Of a stretch of 11,812 nt of DNA, positions 1-6,935 are shown piece by piece (positions within the stretch are counted from its first letter, which is position 1; every line of letters starts with the position of its first letter). Source of the stretch: Candidatus Delongbacteria bacterium (GTDB lineage: Bacteria; UBA4055); assembly GCA_028702975.1 (NCBI GenBank), contig JAQVNT010000027.1, positions 1 through 11,812 of the forward strand, read 5' to 3'. A program made the translations under genes and the position numbers. Under the pieces are notes generated by a model. The model saw only the letters and a list, made by a program, of their open reading frames with translations. It ran no database searches and was not told the origin of the DNA.

Positions 1-1
1 T

Positions 2-367
2 TGGGAAGTACGCTCAGAGGCACTCAAAGCAGTCAGAATATATAAGGATGGCACTTCCTCCAACGAGAAGATAAAAGAAAGGGTGACCGGGATGCTTGAA
101 AGTAAAAATTTCGAATTACTGCTGCATGCGATACTTGCCGCCTCAGTTTATATTAACTCTGAAGAAGAAGCCTCTATACTGAAGAAATTCTACTATCATG
201 ACAACTGGAAAATAAGAGAGGCTGTAATTACAGTTCTCAACGAAGTTAAGGTCAGAGGTCTGATAACAGCCGAGAAATTAAAGGCACAGATCGATTCAAT
301 GCTTCTTGTGAGTGCCGGTTTCACGCCGGTATTTATGATGAAGAAGAAAGTGAGAGATATACACTGA
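2..367 (+). CDS. HEAT-like repeat protein, C-terminal fragment
   Basis: The reading frame is open to the left edge, so this is the last ~121 residues of a longer protein whose start lies outside the window. An internal GTG at 83 or ATG at 92 should not be taken as the start, because the coding character continues upstream. The visible part reads as paired amphipathic helices: 'WEVRSEALKAVRIY' near the edge and 'NWKIREAVITVLNEV' about 60 residues later both follow the HEAT-repeat pattern, with an Arg near the start of the second helix followed by alternating Ala/Val/Leu. HEAT repeats are usually binding scaffolds, so no catalytic role can be assigned. The gene converges on the transglutaminase gene with only 2 bp between the two stop codons. 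The HEAT call is moderate, since only two units are visible. Confidence 0.6.
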   Translation, partial: WEVRSEALKAVRIYKDGTSSNEKIKERVTGMLESKNFELLLHAILAASVYINSEEEASILKKFYYHDNWKIREAVITVLNEVKVRGLITAEKLKAQIDSMLLVSAGFTPVFMMKKKVRDIH

Positions 368-369
368 TC

Positions 370-2289
370 TTACTTTAACCGCTTGAAATTTTCTGTATGT
401 TCTTCAAAATCTTTTTTCTGAGAGGATGAAAGTTTTTTCCCGCCGTATCTTTTTTTGTAATAAAGTTCTTTTACTTTATCAAATGAGTCGCCGATTTTTC
501 CCGTTTTTACCTTGATCTCTTCAAACCATGATCCTACGGTTTCATTCTCAGGTTTATGGCCATATTTTTTTAATTTATTCTCTATAAGCTCAAGATCGTC
601 TGATTTCTTATACGGATTTTTTAACGAGCCCTGACCGTTACTGCTCACTTTAACATCTCTCAATATCCTGATCAAAAGAAAAAGTCCCAGCGGTATAAGC
701 GAATAAAGAAGAAGTTTCTGATAGAGGTCGTTATTTTCTTGCTTGAACCTGAAAAATTTAAAATACAAAAATGACGCAATGTCGTAGATACGGCCGAACA
801 TTCCTCTCGGTTCGGAAGTTCCGGATATATCCGGCGGAGTCGGGTCTATCTCCAGCCACCCTATACCGTCGTCCCATACCTGAACCCAGGCATGTCTGTC
901 TTTCCTGCGCCCTACATAAACATCTTCGATCTCATTGAATTCGGTCACAAGGTATCCTGTAACATATCTTGCAGGATGGTCCAGTCTTCTGTAAACAAGA
1001 GTCGTAAGCGTGGCGAATAGTTCGCAATGACCTTTTTTTTCAGACATAAAATACTTAAGCTTTTCGCTGTCTTTCAGATCTAAATAATCCAATGAATAGC
1101 TGTAATCGGAAATGAAGTTATTTCGTAAAATCACAAAGATATTCCGAGTCGTCTTTTCCTTCAGACCGAGAATATCGATCAGGCTGTCTGTATATACAGT
1201 GTCTTTCATATTGAACTGCAGGTCGTTTTCAGCAGGAAGAGGAAAAATACCGGAGAGTGAATCAGTTCTCATATAAGTTTTATAGTCTATAAGGTGCTGC
1301 GTGTACCCCGAAGTAACATTTCCGTTACTGTTAAAGCTAAGTTTTCCTGTTTCGAGTCCGCTGAACGCAAAAGTTCTGAACGGGAATTTGATCTCACTAG
1401 ATCTTTCTGTTGTAAAATAATACACCCTGACGGAATCTGCAACTTTCGCCGAATAAATATCATAGGGTTGAAGAAAATCAATATCAGCCGTGCCTGATTC
1501 TGTCCATGTTCCGTTCGAATATGTGTTTAACACCCTGTCTCTCAATAGCAGGCCGCCCGGAGACGGTTTGAAGATCTCGGCTCTTATATCTATCCTGTAG
1601 CTGTCTTTATTACGGCCTATCCCGCCTATCGTTACACTTTTGTTTTTGAATTTCATAAATCTTTCGACATAAATATCTGTAAGAAAATCTTTAAGGATCA
1701 GAGCTGAATTGTATATGCCGAACTGAAAAGCGGATGTTATGAGAATTACAAAGAATACGGATAAGAAATATTTTAGCAATGAGAAATTCTTAGGTCTGAA
1801 TTTAAAAATAAGAATGAAAGATCCGGTGTATAAAAGAATATCCGTTCCGGCTTTAATGTTTACGCTGCCTCCAACTAAGAGCGCTGCAATAAAAAGGTAA
1901 TCAGGTCTGAAGTATCTTATATACGAATTGATGACAGAATATTTGTTGACGACGAACAGTAGAAACAGCCTTTTAGCGTTAACAGTCGATGAAGTGCTGT
2001 AAATAAAAAATAAGTTCAGGGGAAATAAGGAGACCGGAAGAAATTGAAGAAGTGCGTATATCGGGCCGGCTTCCTGCCTCGAGTTCACGTAGTAAATGAG
2101 GTATCCTGCCAGAGCCAGTGTGGTTATCATTGATATGTTATTGAAATCATTTTCTTTAAAATCGAACTTCAACTTAACGAAACGGGCGATCTCAATAAGA
2201 AAGGCAAACATTACGGAAAGTATAAGATTACCTGTGTTTATGCCCCAGTAAACAAGAAAAAGCACGGATATCAATGGGAAATCTTTCAT
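370..2289 (-). CDS. Membrane-anchored transglutaminase-like protein with DUF4129-like tail
   Basis: This 639-residue protein resembles the TgpA/DUF3488-transglutaminase group. The first ~190 residues hold several hydrophobic segments (about 5-35, 53-68, 80-97, 107-120, 131-145, 150-163, 172-190). A soluble region follows, then one more membrane helix (about 526-543) and a ~95-residue cytoplasmic tail with a DUF4129-like pattern ending in 'YYKKRYGG'. The transglutaminase core has its Cys-His-Asp triad at Cys422 ('GHCELFATL'), His466 ('DRHAWVQVW') and Asp482 ('IDPTPP'). The topology would place the triad in the periplasm, where such domains act as proteases, peptide transferases or amidases; the substrate is unknown. 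It is the last gene of the MoxR-DUF58 operon, and its ATG overlaps the DUF58 stop by 4 bp (ATGA). The upstream ribosome site is weak, so translational coupling is likely. The family call is firm. Confidence 0.9.
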   Translation of the reverse strand: MKDFPLISVLFLVYWGINTGNLILSVMFAFLIEIARFVKLKFDFKENDFNNISMITTLALAGYLIYYVNSRQEAGPIYALLQFLPVSLFPLNLFFIYSTSSTVNAKRLFLLFVVNKYSVINSYIRYFRPDYLFIAALLVGGSVNIKAGTDILLYTGSFILIFKFRPKNFSLLKYFLSVFFVILITSAFQFGIYNSALILKDFLTDIYVERFMKFKNKSVTIGGIGRNKDSYRIDIRAEIFKPSPGGLLLRDRVLNTYSNGTWTESGTADIDFLQPYDIYSAKVADSVRVYYFTTERSSEIKFPFRTFAFSGLETGKLSFNSNGNVTSGYTQHLIDYKTYMRTDSLSGIFPLPAENDLQFNMKDTVYTDSLIDILGLKEKTTRNIFVILRNNFISDYSYSLDYLDLKDSEKLKYFMSEKKGHCELFATLTTLVYRRLDHPARYVTGYLVTEFNEIEDVYVGRRKDRHAWVQVWDDGIGWLEIDPTPPDISGTSEPRGMFGRIYDIASFLYFKFFRFKQENNDLYQKLLLYSLIPLGLFLLIRILRDVKVSSNGQGSLKNPYKKSDDLELIENKLKKYGHKPENETVGSWFEEIKVKTGKIGDSFDKVKELYYKKRYGGKKLSSSQKKDFEEHTENFKRLK

Positions 2290-3614
2290 GGCAGGTTTAT
2301 CCGGTAATTTTCGTGATTGATCCTTGGTATCCCGAAGGCTCTCCGATCTTTGCTTAAATTGATATCCGGTGTAAATAGATCAAGCGCGTATGAACTGCAT
2401 AATTCTTCTACTTTATTATCCGTTTCGTGTGAAAAGACAATTGATCCTGATGTTTCGATTATACTTAGAGCTTTAGATACGAATACTTCTTTTTGCAGAC
2501 TGAAGGTTTTTACTTCACACAATGCGTTATATATCAGATTAAAATTTCCCGCCTCCCTGTCAGCCTGAATAGATATAAGCGAGCCCTTATCATCAAAAAA
2601 ATGAAGAGACACTTCATAATCATCAGCTTCAAATTTTCTGATCATAGAATAAAGATATGATACGCAGTCCTCAAAAAGAAGATCATTTCTGCCGTCCGCA
2701 GAGAGATTGATAAGGAGGAATGATATCTCCCTGACAGTTTCGGTTCCCTTTTCGACTACGGCGGGTTTATCCCGTTTCGCCCAGGTTTTCCAGTGAATAT
2801 TCCGTGGAGGATCGCCGGGCACATAATCCCTGAGCCCCACAAAATCACCGGCTTTGAATTTTTTGAATGTGTTCGATCTTGCGCCGGATCTCTTACTGAT
2901 ACCGCTTTCGATCCTCTTGATAATGTCAGGCGCCAACTCGGCCGGTGCGGGATGTATATAGAATCTTTCGTGGAGCTCAATGAACCTGAAGCACGAAAAC
3001 AATCCGAAGATGCCCTTCTGAACAAGGTACAGACCTTCAAGTTCGGCGGTGCCTCTTTTCACTGCTCTGAATTTTCCTTCAAAGAATTCACTTTCACCTG
3101 CTCTGACTTTACCAGTATTTACGGAAGAAAATTCAGCTCTGTGCAGCCTGAAAAGGTGCCATGCCCATCTGAAATAATAAATATTTCTGTCCCAAATGTT
3201 TCTTTTTTTCTCATCAGGCTCAGGAATTGATATGAACTCGTCTGCCGAGGGGAGGTTTTTCCCGACTACGGGGATTATCTCTACTCCGTTTATTTCTTTT
3301 TTTCCTTTATTTTGAACCCTGACAGTGTATTTGCGTCCCGATCCCGAATCGTATCTTCCCTCAAGAAAAATACTGACGGAGATGTCCTTTAAAGCTTTTC
3401 CTTTTCTGTCTCTGCTGAAGTATGCTATGAGCAGCAAAGCAAAAGACAGTGAGAATAACTTGTAGAGGTCTGATGAGAACACATTGACCCCGGCCAGACC
3501 TGAAAGGAGGCAGACTGCTGAAGTAAGCAGACCGAAGGGAGTTACAGAAAGTCTCAGGTTCCTGTTCCGTCGGGACATCTTTAAGTAGGTTCTGTAGAAA
3601 AATCCGGTTAGCAT
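2286..3614 (-). CDS. DUF58 domain protein
   Basis: This 442-residue protein has two adjacent membrane helices near the N-terminus (about 27-45 and 50-66) and then a soluble body. The DUF58 signature lies at residues ~262-281: 'RDYVPGDPPRNIHWKTWAK', matching the family pattern R-x-Y-x-x-G-D-x-x-R-x-I-H-W-K. The C-terminal part after ~295 ('ISFLLINLSADGRNDLLFED') looks like a degenerate von Willebrand A-type fold, as is common in DUF58 proteins. Members almost always sit beside a MoxR ATPase, as here, and are thought to be its client or partner at the membrane; the biochemical role is not established. The start follows the moxR-like stop by 1 bp (TAAAATG). A second Met at residue 13 (codon at 3578-3576) is possible, but it has no better ribosome site and would lose the coupling to the upstream stop. 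Confidence 0.9.
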   Translation of the reverse strand: MLTGFFYRTYLKMSRRNRNLRLSVTPFGLLTSAVCLLSGLAGVNVFSSDLYKLFSLSFALLLIAYFSRDRKGKALKDISVSIFLEGRYDSGSGRKYTVRVQNKGKKEINGVEIIPVVGKNLPSADEFISIPEPDEKKRNIWDRNIYYFRWAWHLFRLHRAEFSSVNTGKVRAGESEFFEGKFRAVKRGTAELEGLYLVQKGIFGLFSCFRFIELHERFYIHPAPAELAPDIIKRIESGISKRSGARSNTFKKFKAGDFVGLRDYVPGDPPRNIHWKTWAKRDKPAVVEKGTETVREISFLLINLSADGRNDLLFEDCVSYLYSMIRKFEADDYEVSLHFFDDKGSLISIQADREAGNFNLIYNALCEVKTFSLQKEVFVSKALSIIETSGSIVFSHETDNKVEELCSSYALDLFTPDINLSKDRRAFGIPRINHENYRINLP

Positions 3615-3639
3615 TTTATCTTGGTACCGGAGTATTTTT
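3598..3639 (-). promoter_or_regulatory. Hairpin with U-tract at the moxR/DUF58 junction
   Basis: In - strand RNA, UCCGGU (3631-3626) can pair with ACCGGA (3608-3603) around a 17-nt loop that contains both the moxR-like stop codon and the DUF58 start codon. A run of five U (3602-3598) follows and can itself pair with AAAAA (3639-3635), leaving a 3-nt bulge. The shape resembles a weak intrinsic terminator or a translation-coupling hairpin. Its function is inferred; only the pairing is seen. Confidence 0.3.
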
Positions 3640-4554
3640 AAGGATATCTGAAATTATGTTCTCCTGCTTTATATCTCCGTCGGCGACATGCCTGTCTAAG
3701 ATCATCCTGTGGCCGAGCACGAAAGGAGCGAGTTTCATTATGTATTCAGGTATCACAAATTCCGATCCCTCGGATATTGCCATGATTCTTGACAATTTCA
3801 GAAGTGAGATGGAGGCACGGGGACTCGCTCCGATAAGAACACCCCGATATTCCCTTGTTCTTCTTACAAGCTCAACAATATAATCTTTAATGTCGTCTGA
3901 AACGATTATAGACTTTAAAGTATCTCTGACCATTTGAGTTTCTTCCGGCCCCGCGCATTTTTTAAGACCGGCCAGAGGATCCGAAGGGTCATTAAGCCCA
4001 AGAAGCGAGATCTCTTCGCTTTTTGGAATGTAGCCCAGAGAAAATCTCATTGAAAATCTGTCGATCTGGGATTCAGGAAGGGAGTATGTCCCCTGAAGCT
4101 CGGTAGGATTCAGCGTAGCTACAACGAAGAAATCATCACTTAGCCTGTAGATCTCGCCGTCAATCGTTACCTGTTTCTCTTCCATAGCTTCCAGAAGCGC
4201 AGATTGAGTTCGAGATGTAGTGCGGTTTATCTCGTCCGCGAGAAGTATGTTGGTGAAAACAGGTCCTTTCTGAAGGTGAAATTCCCTGTCGCCGGAGTTA
4301 TAGATATTCACTCCTGTGATGTCTGTCGGAAGCAGGTCGGGCGTGAACTGGATCCTTTTAAAATCAGAATCGACGCTCCTCGCCAAAGCTTTTGCAAGCG
4401 TGGTTTTTCCTGTTCCGGGAAGGTCCTGAAGCAGAATGTGTCCGTTAGTAAAATAACCGAACATTAAGAGGTCAATGTTAAAGCTGTCGCCTTTGAAAGC
4501 GGAAACAATATTACTCTTGATCTTTGCGTAAACACCGGTACTTTCAGCCAGCAT
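3616..4554 (-). CDS. MoxR-family AAA+ ATPase
   Basis: This 312-residue protein has the usual MoxR length and layout. Walker A is 'LPGTGKTTLAKALA' (Lys50, Thr51). Walker B is 'ILLADEINR' (Asp107, Glu108), followed by the family's 'TQSALLEAMEE' helix. Sensor 1 is Asn149 in 'VVATLNP', the arginine finger is probably Arg166 in 'ESQIDRF', and sensor 2 is Arg246 in 'GASPRAS'. The C-terminal lid runs from about 220 to the end. MoxR ATPases are cytosolic chaperone-like hexamers that help mature or insert partner proteins encoded in the same operon. Here the partners would be the DUF58 and transglutaminase proteins that follow. The start is well supported: GGAGG at 4561-4565 lies 6 nt before the ATG. 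It is the first gene of its operon, divergent from the histidine kinase. All catalytic residues are intact. Confidence 0.95.
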   Translation of the reverse strand: MLAESTGVYAKIKSNIVSAFKGDSFNIDLLMFGYFTNGHILLQDLPGTGKTTLAKALARSVDSDFKRIQFTPDLLPTDITGVNIYNSGDREFHLQKGPVFTNILLADEINRTTSRTQSALLEAMEEKQVTIDGEIYRLSDDFFVVATLNPTELQGTYSLPESQIDRFSMRFSLGYIPKSEEISLLGLNDPSDPLAGLKKCAGPEETQMVRDTLKSIIVSDDIKDYIVELVRRTREYRGVLIGASPRASISLLKLSRIMAISEGSEFVIPEYIMKLAPFVLGHRMILDRHVADGDIKQENIISDILKNTPVPR

Positions 4555-4640
4555 AAATATCCTCCGGTTAATATTACTCTAAGTTATAATTCAAAAAAGG
4601 CATCAAAGCAAGAAGAAAAATCATAAAACAAATATTACTC
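4507..4640. repeat. Three direct copies of AATATTACTC around the divergent promoters
   Basis: The exact 10-mer AATATTACTC occurs at 4507-4516, 4570-4579 and 4631-4640, all in the same orientation, with start-to-start spacings of 63 and 61 bp. The first lies within the moxR-like coding start, where it encodes Ser-Asn-Ile on the other strand. The second overlaps the predicted moxR transcription start. The third lies about 20 bp upstream of the predicted moxR -35 box and just upstream of the kinase promoter candidate. The spacing is close to six DNA helical turns, which would place the copies on roughly the same face. This suggests operator sites for one regulator, but no regulator gene is visible. 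Confidence 0.4.
4583..4611 (-). promoter_or_regulatory. Candidate sigma-70-type promoter for the MoxR operon
   Basis: On the - strand, TTGCTT (4611-4606) and TATAAC (4588-4583) are separated by 17 bp. The -10 box matches the consensus at 5 of 6 positions, while the -35 matches only in TTG. Transcription would start near 4576, about 22 nt before the moxR-like ATG and upstream of its GGAGG. If the organism uses a Bacteroidetes-type sigma factor, this assignment would not hold. Confidence 0.35.
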
Positions 4641-4654
4641 GCTAAATATTTAAC

Positions 4655-4683
4655 TTGATAAATCGGACTAAAATGGATAAATT
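4655..4683 (+). promoter_or_regulatory. Candidate promoter for the histidine kinase operon
   Basis: TTGATA (4655-4660) and TAAATT (4678-4683) are 17 bp apart, matching the sigma-70 consensus at 5 of 6 and 4 of 6 positions. Transcription would start near 4690, about 23 nt before the kinase ATG. The surroundings are very AT-rich, so chance matches are likely. A 10-bp palindrome, TAAATATTTA, lies just upstream at 4643-4652. Confidence 0.3.
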
Positions 4684-4712
4684 ATTAAGTTGTATATAAA
4701 ACGAGGCGCAGA

Positions 4713-6935
4713 ATGAGAACATATACTGCTTTTCTGATAGTGTTTTTAACATTTCTATCCTATGCTGAAGAAAATTTCTCCGATCAGTTTGCAGATCTTT
4801 CAGGCAGAGAAAGATACGAAAAAATGCTGACCGTCGCGGATTCTATTTATGACATGAATGATTCTGCGGCCTTTAATTTTGTAAACATGTCGCTTGAATA
4901 CGCCGGGAAGAATAACGATACTGAACTTCTGATGAAAGCCCGCAATGTCCACGGGAATATTTATTATCACTACGGCAGCTACCGGAAAGCAGCTGAGGAA
5001 TATAAGCATTCGCTGATAGCCGCAGAAAAAATCCAGGACAGGAATTACCTCTATGACAACTGTCTTCAGCTTGGAGGCGTCTTCTACTATCTGTCAGATT
5101 ACAAAACATCGACTATATTCTTTTACAAGGCCGATGAGCTCGCAGTTTCGATGGGTGACGATCTGAAACACGCTGACATTTTAAATGAGCTGGGCGTAGT
5201 TTATGATGAGCTCCATGATTTTGATCAGGCAGAGAAACTCTACAATGACGCTCTTGAAATTTATAAGAGCAGAAACAGGATGAGCGAGATAGCAAGAACA
5301 TACAATAATTTAGCTACGACAAAGTTTAACAGAGGTGAGTTCGATACTGCTCTTTCCATTTTCGAAAAAGCGCTTAATATTTACAGATCTGAAAAAGAAG
5401 ATAAGAAAGTTGCGATAATCCTTAACAATATGGCTTCTATTGATATTGAGAAAAAGAACTATGACAAGGCATTGAATAACCTGAATGAATCGACTAAAAT
5501 ATTTTCCGTTTTTTCTGATAACTACGGAATCGCGTTGAACGATCATAATCTGGGAAAAGTTTATTTTTTTAAAAGAAATTATCCTCTCTCGATCAAATAC
5601 CTTGATAAAAGCTTGAATTCTGCGGTTGAAATGGAAGTTCCCACGCTCATCAGAGATAACTATTATTATAAAGCTAAGGTCGATTCTGCAAAAGGTGATT
5701 TTAAGGCGGCGTTCACCAACCTGAAGAATTATAAGAATTTCGAAGACGCTATCTCCTCAGACAAGAAGCAGAAAGAGATACAGGAGATCACATCAAAATA
5801 CGAACTTTCACAGAAAGAAAAGCAGAATTTCTCGCTTATCAGAGATAATGAGATTAAAAGGCTGCAGCTGGAAAAACAGAGGAATATTAATAATTATCTG
5901 ATCATTCTTTTCGTACTTATAGTCGCGATAGCTTATTTTATACACCGTTCGTATGCCCTCAAATCAAAGAACGAAGAGCTTTTAAAAAATTACTCTGCGG
6001 AGATAGAAAGTCTGAACAGAAAACTGACCGAGGAAGTCGAGAGAACAAGGAACGAGCTTAACGAATCGAATGAAAAACTCAGGGCGAATGAAAAAGAATC
6101 AGCCCGTATGGACAAACTTGTAACTCTGGGCACAATGGTCGCCGGAATTACTCACGAAATAAAGAATCCCACGCAGGTCATAAAGCTTTCTATGGACAAC
6201 ATAAGACTTTGCATGAATGACCTGGCGCTGTTCATATACGATCTTATAAGGCTTTCAAAAGATAAAAATTCCGGAGTTGAAGATATCAGAAACCTTGTTG
6301 AAAAGCACAGGGCAACAAAGATATTCAGCGATATTAAGAATCTGATCGTAAGCAATAAAAAATCCGTCGAACTTATAGATCAGATAGTTTCAAGTACTTC
6401 AAAGATCACTCACTTTAGCAAGGAAACTAAAGATAATCTGCTGAACGATATAATCAACGATGTTATAATAATTATGAAGAACAGCGTAAAATATACCGCT
6501 TCGATAGAGCTTGACCTCGATCCTTCTCTCAAGCCTTTCAGATGCAATTATCAGGAGATATCGCAGATAATCATTAATCTTATCACTAACGCGCGAGACG
6601 CCGTTAAGGAAAGAGAGCTTGACCCCGGCGACGGACTCATAAAAATCAGATCAGGTAAAGAATCCGGCAGGATCTTTGTCGAAGTATCGGACAACGGAAC
6701 GGGAATGACGGAAGAGCAGATCGAAAAAGCTTTTGAGGCTTTTTATACGACTAAGGAGTCCGGCGCAGGACAGGGACTTGGATTAAGTATAGTAAAGAAT
6801 ATTGTGGACATTTACGGCGGTTTTATCAAAATTAAATCAGAAAAGGGTAGCGGTACTGTCTTTAATGTATGTTTTCCTGTAACTGAGGAATTTTCAAGAG
6901 ATGAAATAAATAACGGAGGTAATTCAGATGTTTAA
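4713..6935 (+). CDS. Sensor histidine kinase with periplasmic TPR domain
   Basis: This 740-residue protein begins with a signal peptide (residues 1-18, probable cut after Ser-Tyr-Ala). Seven TPR-like repeats follow at ~40-residue spacing (about 76-346), then a charged coiled coil (350-392), one membrane helix (394-411) and a second coiled coil (415-465). The kinase has the phospho-acceptor His481 in 'AGITHEIKNP', the N-box around Asn626, the G1 box 'DNGTGM' (660-665) and the G2 box 'GAGQGLGLS' (684-692). The TPR part should therefore sense a protein or peptide in the periplasm and signal to a cytosolic kinase. There is no receiver domain and no response-regulator gene in the window. The start is supported by GAGG at 4703-4706, 6 nt upstream. 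The gene overlaps the aminopeptidase gene by 8 nt, so they are co-transcribed. His481 and Asn626 are ~40 residues farther apart than in EnvZ-type kinases. Confidence 0.93.
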   Translation: MRTYTAFLIVFLTFLSYAEENFSDQFADLSGRERYEKMLTVADSIYDMNDSAAFNFVNMSLEYAGKNNDTELLMKARNVHGNIYYHYGSYRKAAEEYKHSLIAAEKIQDRNYLYDNCLQLGGVFYYLSDYKTSTIFFYKADELAVSMGDDLKHADILNELGVVYDELHDFDQAEKLYNDALEIYKSRNRMSEIARTYNNLATTKFNRGEFDTALSIFEKALNIYRSEKEDKKVAIILNNMASIDIEKKNYDKALNNLNESTKIFSVFSDNYGIALNDHNLGKVYFFKRNYPLSIKYLDKSLNSAVEMEVPTLIRDNYYYKAKVDSAKGDFKAAFTNLKNYKNFEDAISSDKKQKEIQEITSKYELSQKEKQNFSLIRDNEIKRLQLEKQRNINNYLIILFVLIVAIAYFIHRSYALKSKNEELLKNYSAEIESLNRKLTEEVERTRNELNESNEKLRANEKESARMDKLVTLGTMVAGITHEIKNPTQVIKLSMDNIRLCMNDLALFIYDLIRLSKDKNSGVEDIRNLVEKHRATKIFSDIKNLIVSNKKSVELIDQIVSSTSKITHFSKETKDNLLNDIINDVIIIMKNSVKYTASIELDLDPSLKPFRCNYQEISQIIINLITNARDAVKERELDPGDGLIKIRSGKESGRIFVEVSDNGTGMTEEQIEKAFEAFYTTKESGAGQGLGLSIVKNIVDIYGGFIKIKSEKGSGTVFNVCFPVTEEFSRDEINNGGNSDV

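Noticed and set aside
83..367. A complete 94-residue protein starting at GTG 83.
   Set aside because: The frame continues open to the window edge with HEAT-like sequence, and there is no ribosome site before 83, so it is the end of a longer gene.
2793..3230. A 145-codon open frame on the + strand.
   Set aside because: It is the antisense shadow of the DUF58 gene, whose family signature is clear; no ribosome site or recognisable domain.
4643..4652. The palindrome TAAATATTTA as a possible operator.
   Set aside because: A 10-bp A/T-only palindrome is expected by chance in a region this AT-rich, so it is noted with the promoter but not claimed as a site.
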